DNA of 7,702 nt from Methanothrix sp. (GTDB taxonomy: Archaea > Halobacteriota > Methanosarcinia > Methanotrichales > Methanotrichaceae): positions 14,776 to 22,477 of the forward strand of contig PMNG01000083.1 in assembly GCA_003162615.1 (NCBI GenBank). Reading direction: 5' to 3'. Shown in pieces: positions 1 to 5,379 of this stretch. A program made the position numbers and the translations under genes. The notes under the pieces were generated by a model, which made no database searches, was not told the origin of the DNA, and saw nothing but the letters and a program-made list of their open reading frames with translations. Numbering within the stretch: position 1 is the first letter of the stretch; each line of letters starts with the position of its first letter.

Positions 1-1
1 C

Positions 2-781
2 AAAAAGGAGACCGTCAAAAAGATGGTTACCAAGCTCAAGGAGTTCGATTTTTACTACGCAATAGGGACCTATGCCCTCAGACAGGGACTCGTTATGCCG
101 GAGATTGTGGACGAACCATCTCTTTGCTTTAATAATGGAATAAATCTGAACCTAGAGAAGGCTGAGCCTGTCAGCTACGCCTTAGGGAAAACGGGATCGC
201 CAGAGTTTCAGGAAAGGACAGTGCTCTTAAGCGGTGTGAACTCTGGAGGCAAGACTTCACTACTCGACCTTCTGGCCCAGATAGTGATACTGGCCCACAT
301 GGGCATGCCTGTGCCCGCCCAGAACTGCAAACTCTGCATCTATGAAGAGCTGTATTACTTCAGCAAGAGCCGGGGTACGCTTTCTGCCGGTGCTTTTGAA
401 ACTGCGATGCGAAAGTTCGCCCTTGTGGAGAACTGCAAGCGAAAGATCGTCCTAGCAGACGAGCTGGAGGCCATAACCGAGCCGGGGGCTTCGGCCAGGA
501 TTATAGCATGCATGCTTGATGAACTTAACCGGCTTGGTTCTGTGGCCGTCTTTGTCAGCCATCTAGCGGAAGAGGTCAAGAGGTTTGCCGAGACTCCCGT
601 TAGGGTTGACGGGATAGAGGCTTCAGGCCTGGATAGCGACAATAACTTAATAGTTCGACGGACGCCTCGGTTCAACTATCTAGCCAAAAGTACCCCAGAA
701 CTGATCCTGGATCGACTTGTACGGACCACATCCGGGCCGGAGAGGGAGTTTTATTCGCGTCTTCTGGCCAAGTTCAAGTAG
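2..781 (+). CDS. MutS-family ATPase domain protein, 5' end cut off by the window
   Basis: This is the C-terminal ATPase part of a MutS-family protein (DNA mismatch or branched-DNA binding ABC-type ATPase, cytoplasmic). The frame is open to the left edge, so the ATG at 23 is probably internal and the true start lies outside the window. Numbering from that ATG, a Walker A loop GVNSGGKTS is at residues 71-79, followed by a stretch ending GMPVPA that matches the MutS pattern after its P-loop. An ABC-signature-like LSAGAFE is at 120-126, Walker B IVLADEL at 142-148 and an H-loop His (FVSH) at 180. The Walker A differs from the usual GPNMGGKST of MutS1, and the GRGTS segment after Walker B is absent, so a divergent archaeal MutS5-like branch fits better than mismatch-repair MutS1; that assignment is inferred. 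The gene reads towards the small ORF at 907. Confidence 0.82.
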   Translation, partial: KKETVKKMVTKLKEFDFYYAIGTYALRQGLVMPEIVDEPSLCFNNGINLNLEKAEPVSYALGKTGSPEFQERTVLLSGVNSGGKTSLLDLLAQIVILAHMGMPVPAQNCKLCIYEELYYFSKSRGTLSAGAFETAMRKFALVENCKRKIVLADELEAITEPGASARIIACMLDELNRLGSVAVFVSHLAEEVKRFAETPVRVDGIEASGLDSDNNLIVRRTPRFNYLAKSTPELILDRLVRTTSGPEREFYSRLLAKFK

Positions 782-875
782 ATTCAAGTTTGGATATGCC
801 CAAGTCCGATTAGAATTCAAGTTAAAGAAGGATTCAAACCAAATAGGATCTAAGTCGAGCGGATTCAAGTCAAGT
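773..875 (+). repeat. Short degenerate TTCAAGT direct repeats after the MutS-like gene
   Basis: TTCAAGT occurs at 773-779, 783-789, 816-822 and 864-870, with a variant TTCAAAC at 833-839 and an extra CAAGT at 871-875. Several copies are preceded by GGA or GA. The first copy lies in the last codons of the MutS-like gene and the rest in the gap before the next gene. Spacing is irregular (10, 33, 17, 31 nt), so this is not a clean tandem array; it may be local slippage expansion or binding sites upstream of the TATA box at 879. Confidence 0.5.
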
Positions 876-878
876 AGG

Positions 879-886
879 TTTATATC
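879..886 (+). promoter_or_regulatory. Archaeal TATA box for the small membrane protein gene
   Basis: TTTATATC is centred about 25 nt before the ATG at 907, the usual distance from an archaeal TATA box to the transcription start. There is no Shine-Dalgarno sequence in the 20 nt before the ATG. Together these suggest a leaderless or nearly leaderless transcript. Confidence 0.55.
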
Positions 887-906
887 ATAAGCGCCATTCA
901 CATCTC

Positions 907-1119
907 ATGGAGATCTGGCAGATTCTGATAATCTGTTTGCTATTGCTTCCAGCCTTCTATCTCGCCAACTACATTATAGTTAAAAAGCTGGTTGGCCAGA
1001 AAAAGCAGCGAGAAGATCTGATGGAGCGGGCAGTTGCAATAAGCGTTGCCCGAAGGATGGCCTCCAGAAAAGACAAGTACAGCCCAGAGCCGCGTTTTGG
1101 CTCCCGGAAGAAGCGCTAA
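907..1119 (+). CDS. Small single-pass membrane protein, function unknown
   Basis: A 70-residue protein that I do not recognise. Residues about 4-26 form one hydrophobic segment (IWQILIICLLLLPAFYLANY) and the rest is highly charged, with a strongly basic C-terminus ending GSRKKR. By the positive-inside rule the tail should be cytoplasmic, giving an anchored basic tail. The start is chosen because a TATA box lies about 25 nt upstream and no other in-frame ATG comes earlier. The gene ends 6 nt from the convergent moaC stop, so the two units must terminate into each other. It could be an independent gene or a late member of the MutS-like transcript, but the TATA box argues for its own promoter. 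Coding confidence is fairly good because hydrophobic and basic parts are cleanly separated and it fills the gap exactly. Confidence 0.68.
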   Translation: MEIWQILIICLLLLPAFYLANYIIVKKLVGQKKQREDLMERAVAISVARRMASRKDKYSPEPRFGSRKKR

Positions 1120-1125
1120 AGTTAG

Positions 1126-1590
1126 TCAAATCGATTCTTTTCGTTTCTCGACTACTCTTATGTCATCGATCTCTGTGGATGGATAGTTTCCGGTCTCGTC
1201 TTTCTCCAGGTACTTTACCATGTCCCAAACGTTTAGCAGGGCCGCAGATACCCCTGCCAATGCCTCCATCTCTACTCCTGTTTTGCCAACCGATGTCACT
1301 GTCACTGTCGCCCTGACTGCGTCCGGCTGGATATCAAAAAGGACATCAGCAGCGGTTATGGCGATTTCATGGCAAAAGGGAATCAGCCTCGGGGCGTCCT
1401 TTACTGCCAGGATGGCCGCCACACGAGCAGTAGAGATTACATCGCCTTTCTTGACATGGCCGGAACGTATAGCCTCCACAGTTGACTCCTTCAACTTGAT
1501 AAGGCCCGTTGCCGTAGCCGTCCGATGGACTGGAGGCTTGTCGGTTATATCCACCATTCCAAAGCCGTCTCTCATTTCCTCGATCTCCAT
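1126..1590 (-). CDS. moaC: Cyclic pyranopterin monophosphate synthase MoaC
   Basis: MoaC converts the 3',8-cyclo-GTP product made by MoaA into cyclic pyranopterin monophosphate, the first stable intermediate of molybdopterin/tungstopterin; in methanogens this cofactor serves formylmethanofuran dehydrogenase. The protein has 154 residues, a normal length. Family motifs are in order: GMVDITDK (11-18), KKGDVISTAR (47-56), LIPFCHEI (69-76, with the conserved His74), VGKTGVEMEAL (101-111) and WDMVK (122-126), where Asp123 and Lys126 match the catalytic Asp/Lys pair of the family. It lies 4 nt after the nnr stop codon, and GAGG inside the end of nnr gives a ribosome binding site, so the two genes are co-transcribed and probably translationally coupled. 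The ATG at 1590 is chosen for this spacing; Met6 and Met12 are possible but less likely starts. Confidence 0.95.
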   Translation of the reverse strand: MEIEEMRDGFGMVDITDKPPVHRTATATGLIKLKESTVEAIRSGHVKKGDVISTARVAAILAVKDAPRLIPFCHEIAITAADVLFDIQPDAVRATVTVTSVGKTGVEMEALAGVSAALLNVWDMVKYLEKDETGNYPSTEIDDIRVVEKRKESI

Positions 1591-1594
1591 CAGA

Positions 1595-2992
1595 TCACAG
1601 CCTCATGGCCAGAGGGATCTTTTCGATTACATCAGTGGCAACCATGCCGTAGTCCTTCTCGACGTAGACCAGGTCTCCCGCACGCCCGTTGACGAAGGCG
1701 GCAGCCGTCGCCGCACGTAGAGCAGTTGTTCGGGCGTAAAAGGCGGCGGTTACTCCGGCCAGCACATCCCCAGTGCCCCCCACGGTCATCCCAGGGTTCC
1801 CCGTAGTGTTTCCTCGAACAACGTCTCCATCTGTGATCAGGTCGACATGGCCCTTCAAGAGCACTACCAGACCTTTTTCGTTTGCATATCTCTTGGTCGG
1901 CTCGATACGCACCTTGTAATCGGGTCCAGGCAGCTCGACGGAGCTTATCCGCTTGAACTCACCGGCATGAGGTGTGACTATGCCCTTCATAGGTAGCTCA
2001 GGCTGTAACGCATCCGCGTCTATGACCGTCTTTTGGCACATAGGGATTATCTGAGCAAGAGCCTGGCGGGATTCGGGGTTACGGCCCAGGCCCATTCCCA
2101 TGACAACTACGCCGTGGCTGGCGATCAAATCTTTCAAAATGGGAAGGTGTTGTGGAGATAGATGGTCTCCTGGTAGTGCTCTGACAATCAGGTTTGGAGA
2201 GTACCCTGAAATGGTCTTGGAAGCGCTCTCTGGAGTTGCCACAGTGACTATGTCCGCGCCAGCTCGCAAGGCTGCCAATGCAGTTAGAGCAGGCGCGCCG
2301 GTGTAAGGGCCGCCTCCGATTACGAGGATCCTGCCGCTGTCACCCTTGTGGCTGTCCGGGGACCTTGCACCGACCAACCGGAGGTCTCCCGGACCCACAA
2401 AGAACTCAGCCCTGACGGGAATGCCTATGTCCTCAACAATAACCTCGCCGGTCATGCCGGGCTTGGGCTTATGGAAGGTGACCGTTAGGTCAGGCTTGAC
2501 GACCTTTGAGGTCCCTAGGCCGCTAGGGACGTCAACGGATATCACCAGCAGAGAAGCAGAGTTGATGGCATCAATTGCAGCGCCCTCCAGTCCAATGATG
2601 GGTTCGCGCACGCCGGTCCCGAAGACGGCGTCTATTATCAGGTCGTATTCGCCGAAGTTCATATCCCGAATGTCACTGATCTCTCTGGTATCAAAACCGA
2701 GCTTCACAAGGATATCCCAATTCCTCCTTGCCTCTTGTGTCGCGATATCTTTGGATCGGCCCAGGAGAAAAACGGTGACTTCGAATCCATCCAAGTGGCG
2801 GGCGGCGACAAAGGCGTCTCCGCCATTGTTTCCCTTTCCGGCAACTATAGCGATCTTCTTTCCTCGAGCCTTAGCCCTTGTCGCTCTTGCCAATGAGGCT
2901 CCGGCGTTTTCCATGAGCTGCAGAGGCAGAAGGCCGAAGTACTTACAGTTGGCATCTATGGCTGACATTTCTTCAGGTAGAATAAGCCTCAT
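1595..2992 (-). CDS. nnr: Bifunctional NAD(P)H-hydrate epimerase / ADP-dependent NAD(P)H-hydrate dehydratase
   Basis: A 465-residue fused metabolite-repair enzyme. The N-terminal YjeF_N domain (about 1-205) epimerises R- and S-NAD(P)HX; the C-terminal ribokinase-like domain (about 215-462) dehydrates S-NAD(P)HX back to NAD(P)H using ADP. Visible motifs: GKGNNGGD (52-59), DAVFGTG (121-127) and VDVPSG (153-158) in the epimerase; HKGDSGRILVIGG (215-227), GMGLG (299-303), DADAL (325-329), TPHAGEF (340-346), LLKG (378-381) and GMTVGGTGDVLAG (401-413) in the dehydratase, with catalytic Asp409. No domain is truncated. It is the first gene of a two-gene minus-strand operon with moaC. The start ATG at 2992 has a TATA-like CTTTATCC about 27 nt upstream, implying a very short leader. 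Members of this family are often labelled nnrD, nnrE or nnr. Confidence 0.95.
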   Translation of the reverse strand: MRLILPEEMSAIDANCKYFGLLPLQLMENAGASLARATRAKARGKKIAIVAGKGNNGGDAFVAARHLDGFEVTVFLLGRSKDIATQEARRNWDILVKLGFDTREISDIRDMNFGEYDLIIDAVFGTGVREPIIGLEGAAIDAINSASLLVISVDVPSGLGTSKVVKPDLTVTFHKPKPGMTGEVIVEDIGIPVRAEFFVGPGDLRLVGARSPDSHKGDSGRILVIGGGPYTGAPALTALAALRAGADIVTVATPESASKTISGYSPNLIVRALPGDHLSPQHLPILKDLIASHGVVVMGMGLGRNPESRQALAQIIPMCQKTVIDADALQPELPMKGIVTPHAGEFKRISSVELPGPDYKVRIEPTKRYANEKGLVVLLKGHVDLITDGDVVRGNTTGNPGMTVGGTGDVLAGVTAAFYARTTALRAATAAAFVNGRAGDLVYVEKDYGMVATDVIEKIPLAMRL

Positions 2993-3015
2993 AATGACAT
3001 TGTACAGGCGGGAAA

Positions 3016-3023
3016 GGATAAAG
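3016..3023 (-). promoter_or_regulatory. TATA-like promoter element for the nnr-moaC operon
   Basis: On the minus strand CTTTATCC is centred about 27 nt before the nnr ATG at 2992, so transcription should begin at or within a few bases of the start codon. A second TTTATC lies further up at about 3044-3049. No Shine-Dalgarno sequence is seen, which fits a leaderless message. Confidence 0.45.
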
Positions 3024-3129
3024 ATTCTCTGTTTGGGGCAGTGATAAAGACATCACCTTCACGACACGAACCTACCGGATCGAGATACCCTTTTTTGAGA
3101 TGGATTAAGAAAACACTCTTTTGCCATAT

Positions 3130-3180
3130 GAGATAAAAATGAAAGGCCTCCAAAAGAGCACTAACTCATTTTCGGAGGCC
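3130..3180 (-). terminator. Hairpin spanning the stop codon of the secreted-protein gene, followed by a T-rich stretch
   Basis: GGCCTCC at 3145-3151 pairs perfectly with GGAGGCC at 3174-3180. The stem extends through AAAA/TTTT and GAG/CTC with single-base bulges, leaving CACTAA (3159-3164) as loop. Read on the minus strand the hairpin is followed by TTTCATTTTTATC. The TAG stop of the 3161-3643 frame lies in the loop, so the structure would form over the end of translation. A transcription terminator is the simplest reading. Confidence 0.55.
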
Positions 3181-3643
3181 CAAATGTAAGAGTCTTTGGC
3201 TTTGCAGGTTGTTTGATGTTTTCTACGTGCAGACTATTTATCAAGTTCCTGGTTACATTTAGTGGATATAAGGAAATTATTCCAATTTCGGTCTTTCCGA
3301 CCGAGACGGGCCCGCATTCACAATCAGTGCTATCAAGCCAGTAGTACGCCTGCCATAATCTCAGATTTTTTGGATTCATTCCTGTGACGACGAAGCCCTT
3401 ATTGCCGTCAATAATGATATTTTGGGCTGAAATATTCTTGTTAAACCCTTGGTTGGCCATACTGAGTTCGAATATGGTCTTGCCTACATCCAGAGACGAA
3501 TCCGAGAGGTTTTTGTACTCCTCTACTTGTACTTTTGCAAGAGTGTAATTATAAGTGTTTAACAGAATTTGGTAAAACGAGTTTACAGGCGTTTCAATAG
3601 GTTGTTCGAGTTTTACAGTGTAATTCAAAGTCGTATTTATCAA
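3161..3643 (-). CDS. Body of a secreted sequon-rich protein, separated from its signal peptide by a frameshift
   Basis: A 160-codon frame that I do not recognise from any family. It has no signal peptide of its own and would start with TTG at 3643 without a ribosome binding site. Just upstream, in another frame, lies a textbook signal peptide with a good ribosome binding site (3640-3741). Adding one T to the four-T run at 3642-3645 would join the two into one continuous protein of about 193 residues. The body carries six N-X-S/T sequons (Asn3, 7, 32, 45, 70, 129), one CxC pair (CEC at 108-110) and a Pro/Lys-rich C-terminus, all consistent with a mature extracellular glycoprotein. Segment 81-140, with WQAYYWLD and VSVGKTEIG, looks like a compact beta domain. 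Either the gene is a recent pseudogene, the sequence has a base error, or recoding occurs. Base composition is more A+T rich than nnr and moaC. Confidence 0.6.
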   Translation of the reverse strand: MINTTLNYTVKLEQPIETPVNSFYQILLNTYNYTLAKVQVEEYKNLSDSSLDVGKTIFELSMANQGFNKNISAQNIIIDGNKGFVVTGMNPKNLRLWQAYYWLDSTDCECGPVSVGKTEIGIISLYPLNVTRNLINSLHVENIKQPAKPKTLTFGPPKMS

Positions 3644-3741
3644 AAGATACTTGTGAGGGGCCGATGGTCTTGGTTTTCAAGCGCTGAGGAAGCCGCAGAA
3701 GCAGCTATCAGCATTAACACTAAAGTTATAATGAATTTCAA
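3640..3741 (-). pseudogene. Signal-peptide-coding 5' segment of the 3161-3643 gene, ending at a premature TGA
   Basis: Reading from a TTG at 3741 the product starts MKFIITLVLMLIAASA and continues to a small-residue cleavage region (AASSA, then LENQD), a typical Sec signal peptide. AGGGTGA at 3753-3747 is a good Shine-Dalgarno sequence 5 nt before that TTG; the GTG at 3750 is an alternative start but overlaps the Shine-Dalgarno. After ...RPLTSIF the frame hits TGA at 3642-3640, exactly where the 160-codon body frame begins. One added T in the 3642-3645 run restores the reading ...TSIFLINTTLNYT. A 33-residue product alone would be a signal peptide with almost no cargo, so I treat this as the lost 5' end of the neighbouring frame. 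Confidence 0.6.
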
Positions 3742-4000
3742 GAAAGTCACCCTGGATCTTTTTGAGTTATTCGTTGAAATAGTTTTACGTAAGAAAAATA
3801 CGATGGTTCAGCAGGCTGAATTTAGTAAATGGAATTCCCCGGAAGACAGCAAGGCAGCCAATCTGTTATATGGTTATGACCCTTAAGCAGATGCTTATTT
3901 AAAATTACTGAGAAAATATTATTAACTTTTGCACGAATAAATTGCATTGACTTGTCTTTGGTCAAGGAAAAGTTATCATTGTTTGGTCAAGTTATGAGAC

Positions 4001-4025
4001 TGCGGATGGCATGCTGCCATCCGTA
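4001..4025. repeat. Perfect compact hairpin, 9-bp stem with 3-nt loop
   Basis: CGGATGGCA (4003-4011) and TGCCATCCG (4015-4023) are perfectly complementary around TGC. The stem extends to 11 bp in RNA through a G-U and a T-A pair at the base. It is G+C rich inside an A+T-rich gap and has no T run on either side, so it is not an obvious terminator. It could be part of a small RNA, a processing site or a repeated palindromic element. Confidence 0.6.
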
Positions 4026-4147
4026 TGGGTTGATCAGAAAGCACTAATTTGATTGATTTTATCACGATATCATCACAGATATGCTGTGGCGATAAGGGCA
4101 TAATCCCTCTTAGGAACTATTAGCTAACTTATTTATGTCTTTATGCG

Positions 4148-4174
4148 GTATAGTGTGTCGTCGTTTGACTATAC
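4148..4174 (-). terminator. Possible terminator hairpin after the 4194-4721 gene
   Basis: GTATAGT (4148-4154) and ACTATAC (4168-4174) form a 7-bp perfect stem with a 13-nt loop, 20 nt beyond the stop codon of the minus-strand gene. Its position suits a 3'-end structure, but there is no strong T run after it, so the call is weak. Confidence 0.3.
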
Positions 4175-4193
4175 GAAAATTTGATAACGCGCT

Positions 4194-4721
4194 CTATAAA
4201 CTTATTCCTTCACGGCCTTTCTCATAATAGTACATGCTGGTATTGAAATTCATTCTTGCAGTTATAGCATAATCGGTCTTGCTCGTTTCGTAGAATTTTC
4301 CCATATTCCAAAGGTACTCCTCCAGATTCTCAAGAGCACGAATAGTAAAATTAAAATAAGTTGCATATTTTTTTGGTGGTTGTGTCTGATTGATAGAATT
4401 CAAGGTATGGGAAGTTAGTACATACAATGACGTACTTGCAACCATTGCATCTCTGTTCGAAATATTCTTTCTTATGAATTCGTCTAAAATGAAAGAAGAC
4501 TCATTTAGATCATCATTGAATTGGCTCAAGGTTAACTTTAAGTGATCTATGTATAATGCGTCTGTTGCGTTTTGAGTAGCTTTCTGCAATGCTTCAACGT
4601 TAGTTTCTTTTGATCCGTTGCCAATCTTTTTTACGCTAGACCCCCCTTCCGACAACCCTATGGCTCCTATCATGAACAGTAATAGGAACATCACAAGTAA
4701 TTTCCTAAACATCAAATTCAT
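4194..4721 (-). CDS. Secreted sequon-rich small protein, function unknown
   Basis: A 175-residue protein that I cannot assign to a family. The N-terminus has basic residues (RK at 6-7) and a hydrophobic core LLVMFLLLFMIGAIGL (8-23) followed by SEGGSS, a typical Sec signal peptide without a lipobox cysteine. The mature part has seven N-X-S/T sequons (Asn35, 51, 73, 86, 111, 124, 160), no cysteine, and heptad-like Leu/Ile spacing that suggests a helical bundle. High sequon density fits an N-glycosylated archaeal surface or secreted protein. The start shown is the longest ATG; a TATA box centred at about 4737 lies only 16 nt upstream of it but exactly 25 nt upstream of the ATG at 4712, so the real protein may begin MFRKLL and have 172 residues. 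It is A+T rich and has the same orientation as the secreted gene at 3161-3741. Confidence 0.75.
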   Translation of the reverse strand: MNLMFRKLLVMFLLLFMIGAIGLSEGGSSVKKIGNGSKETNVEALQKATQNATDALYIDHLKLTLSQFNDDLNESSFILDEFIRKNISNRDAMVASTSLYVLTSHTLNSINQTQPPKKYATYFNFTIRALENLEEYLWNMGKFYETSKTDYAITARMNFNTSMYYYEKGREGISL

Positions 4722-4731
4722 CGTGCAATCC

Positions 4732-4766
4732 CTATATATATTGTGTCAGGTGTTCAATTGCAATTG
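4732..4766 (-). promoter_or_regulatory. TATA box with tandem CAATTG sites just upstream
   Basis: On the minus strand AATATATATAG (4732-4742) is a strong archaeal TATA box for the 4194-4721 gene. Twelve bases beyond it lies a perfect tandem CAATTGCAATTG (4755-4766), itself palindromic. The palindrome sits just upstream of the BRE position, where archaeal activators commonly bind; a regulator-binding role is inferred. Confidence 0.5.
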
Positions 4767-5186
4767 CTACTCGAAGATCATATGCATGAATATTCAAAGA
4801 TATTTCAAGATCGTTGCTCAAGCATGTCACTTTCAATAAACTCCTTGGCGATTTAGTGCAAGAAGATCATTTAGTCTTCTTCCATATATAACTTTTTTAA
4901 ACACAATGTCAGATTTATCAATACTGCTCCTTGGACTAATTGAAATCTAAGAGTGACCTGCAAAACCCATAGACGAAAAAATTCAGAAATTTGTTCCGGA
5001 TGCTTTTACACCTTGCCATACACATTACCAAAATGTGATAAGTACCAATCGGTTAAATTCGCCAGGTTATATTGTTTTTTAAGTCGTTATATTCATTAGA
5101 TTGGAGCATTCTTTTCATTCTCTTCGGAACCAGATTTGATAATATTTCCTAGATTATAGTCTATTTTGTTTATTAACTTGTTCACT

Positions 5187-5225
5187 AAGGAGGTTTTCTT
5201 GTTTAACCTGACTCACAGATTATAG
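5187..5225 (+). other. Orphan Shine-Dalgarno with 8-codon mini-ORF
   Basis: AAGGAGGT (5187-5194) is one of the strongest Shine-Dalgarno matches in the window. Four bases later a TTG (5199) opens an 8-codon frame reading LFNLTHRL and ending at TAG 5225. The 17-bp inverted repeat begins 8 nt further on. It may be a chance match, a decayed gene start, or a leader peptide ahead of a regulatory hairpin. No downstream gene follows for about 500 nt. Confidence 0.25.
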
Positions 5226-5232
5226 TTCAAAA

Positions 5233-5299
5233 ACCTAAAGATTGATACTCATGGTCACATGATAAACCTAAGCATAACGGTAAGTATCAATATTTAGGT
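5233..5299. repeat. 17-bp inverted repeat with 33-nt loop
   Basis: ACCTAAAGATTGATACT at 5233-5249 is the inverted copy of AGTATCAATATTTAGGT at 5283-5299 with one mismatch (G5240 opposite A5292). Within the loop the sequence AAACCTAA (5264-5271) repeats the outer end of the left arm (5231-5238), giving three copies of this motif counting the inverted one. It could be a transcript hairpin, a protein-binding dyad, or ends of a very small mobile element; no coding sequence or target-site duplication is visible. Confidence 0.7.
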
Positions 5300-5379
5300 G
5301 CTTCACTATAATTAGATCAATTGTTGTTTTTGTATTTACAATATTGTCATAGTTTGCATCCAGCCTTCATTATCCATAA

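Larger units (their letters stand above)
3754..4193. other. Gene-poor gap of about 440 bp between two secreted-protein genes
   Basis: I see no convincing gene. The plus-strand frame that runs to 3886 is antisense to the signal peptide over much of its length; its last 28 codons (from ATG 3802) look somewhat protein-like but have no ribosome binding site. The gap holds a strong hairpin at 4001-4025, GGTCAAG repeated at 3960-3966 and 3985-3991, a CACAG/CTGTG hairpin near 4075-4090 nested inside TTATC/GATAA, and a GTATAGT/ACTATAC hairpin at 4148-4174 near the end of the gene at 4194. The upstream part must contain the promoter of the minus-strand gene starting at 3741, but no strong TATA box is evident. 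Confidence 0.5.

Noticed and set aside
355..675. Minus-strand frame of 106 codons inside the MutS-like gene
   Set aside because: Antisense to the ATPase core with Walker A and B; a shadow.
680..901. Minus-strand frame with a periodic NLLDLNPLDLDP-like sequence
   Set aside because: The periodicity comes from the TTCAAGT repeats in the DNA; half of it is antisense to the MutS-like gene and no promoter or ribosome binding site is seen.
1220..1720. Plus-strand frame of 166 codons opposite moaC and the end of nnr
   Set aside because: Antisense to two certain genes, with no start signals or recognisable features.
2346..3044. Plus-strand frame of 232 codons opposite nnr
   Set aside because: It lies antisense to a clearly recognised enzyme with all motifs intact; the composition (Ser/Pro/Arg rich) is that of a shadow frame.
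3569..3886. Plus-strand frame of 105 codons, ending in a hydrophilic WNSPEDSKAANL-like tail
   Set aside because: It is antisense to the signal-peptide segment and the start of the secreted-protein body and has no ribosome binding site. The tail resembles ends of some antitoxin-like proteins, but this is too weak to call a gene or remnant.
4618..4839. Plus-strand frame of 73 codons over the start of the 4194-4721 gene
   Set aside because: Antisense to the signal peptide and promoter of a better supported gene; no ribosome binding site.
5233..5299. CRISPR repeat or IS terminal repeats
   Set aside because: Only one inverted pair is present, with no regular spacers, no transposase fragment and no flanking target duplication; kept only as an unexplained dyad.
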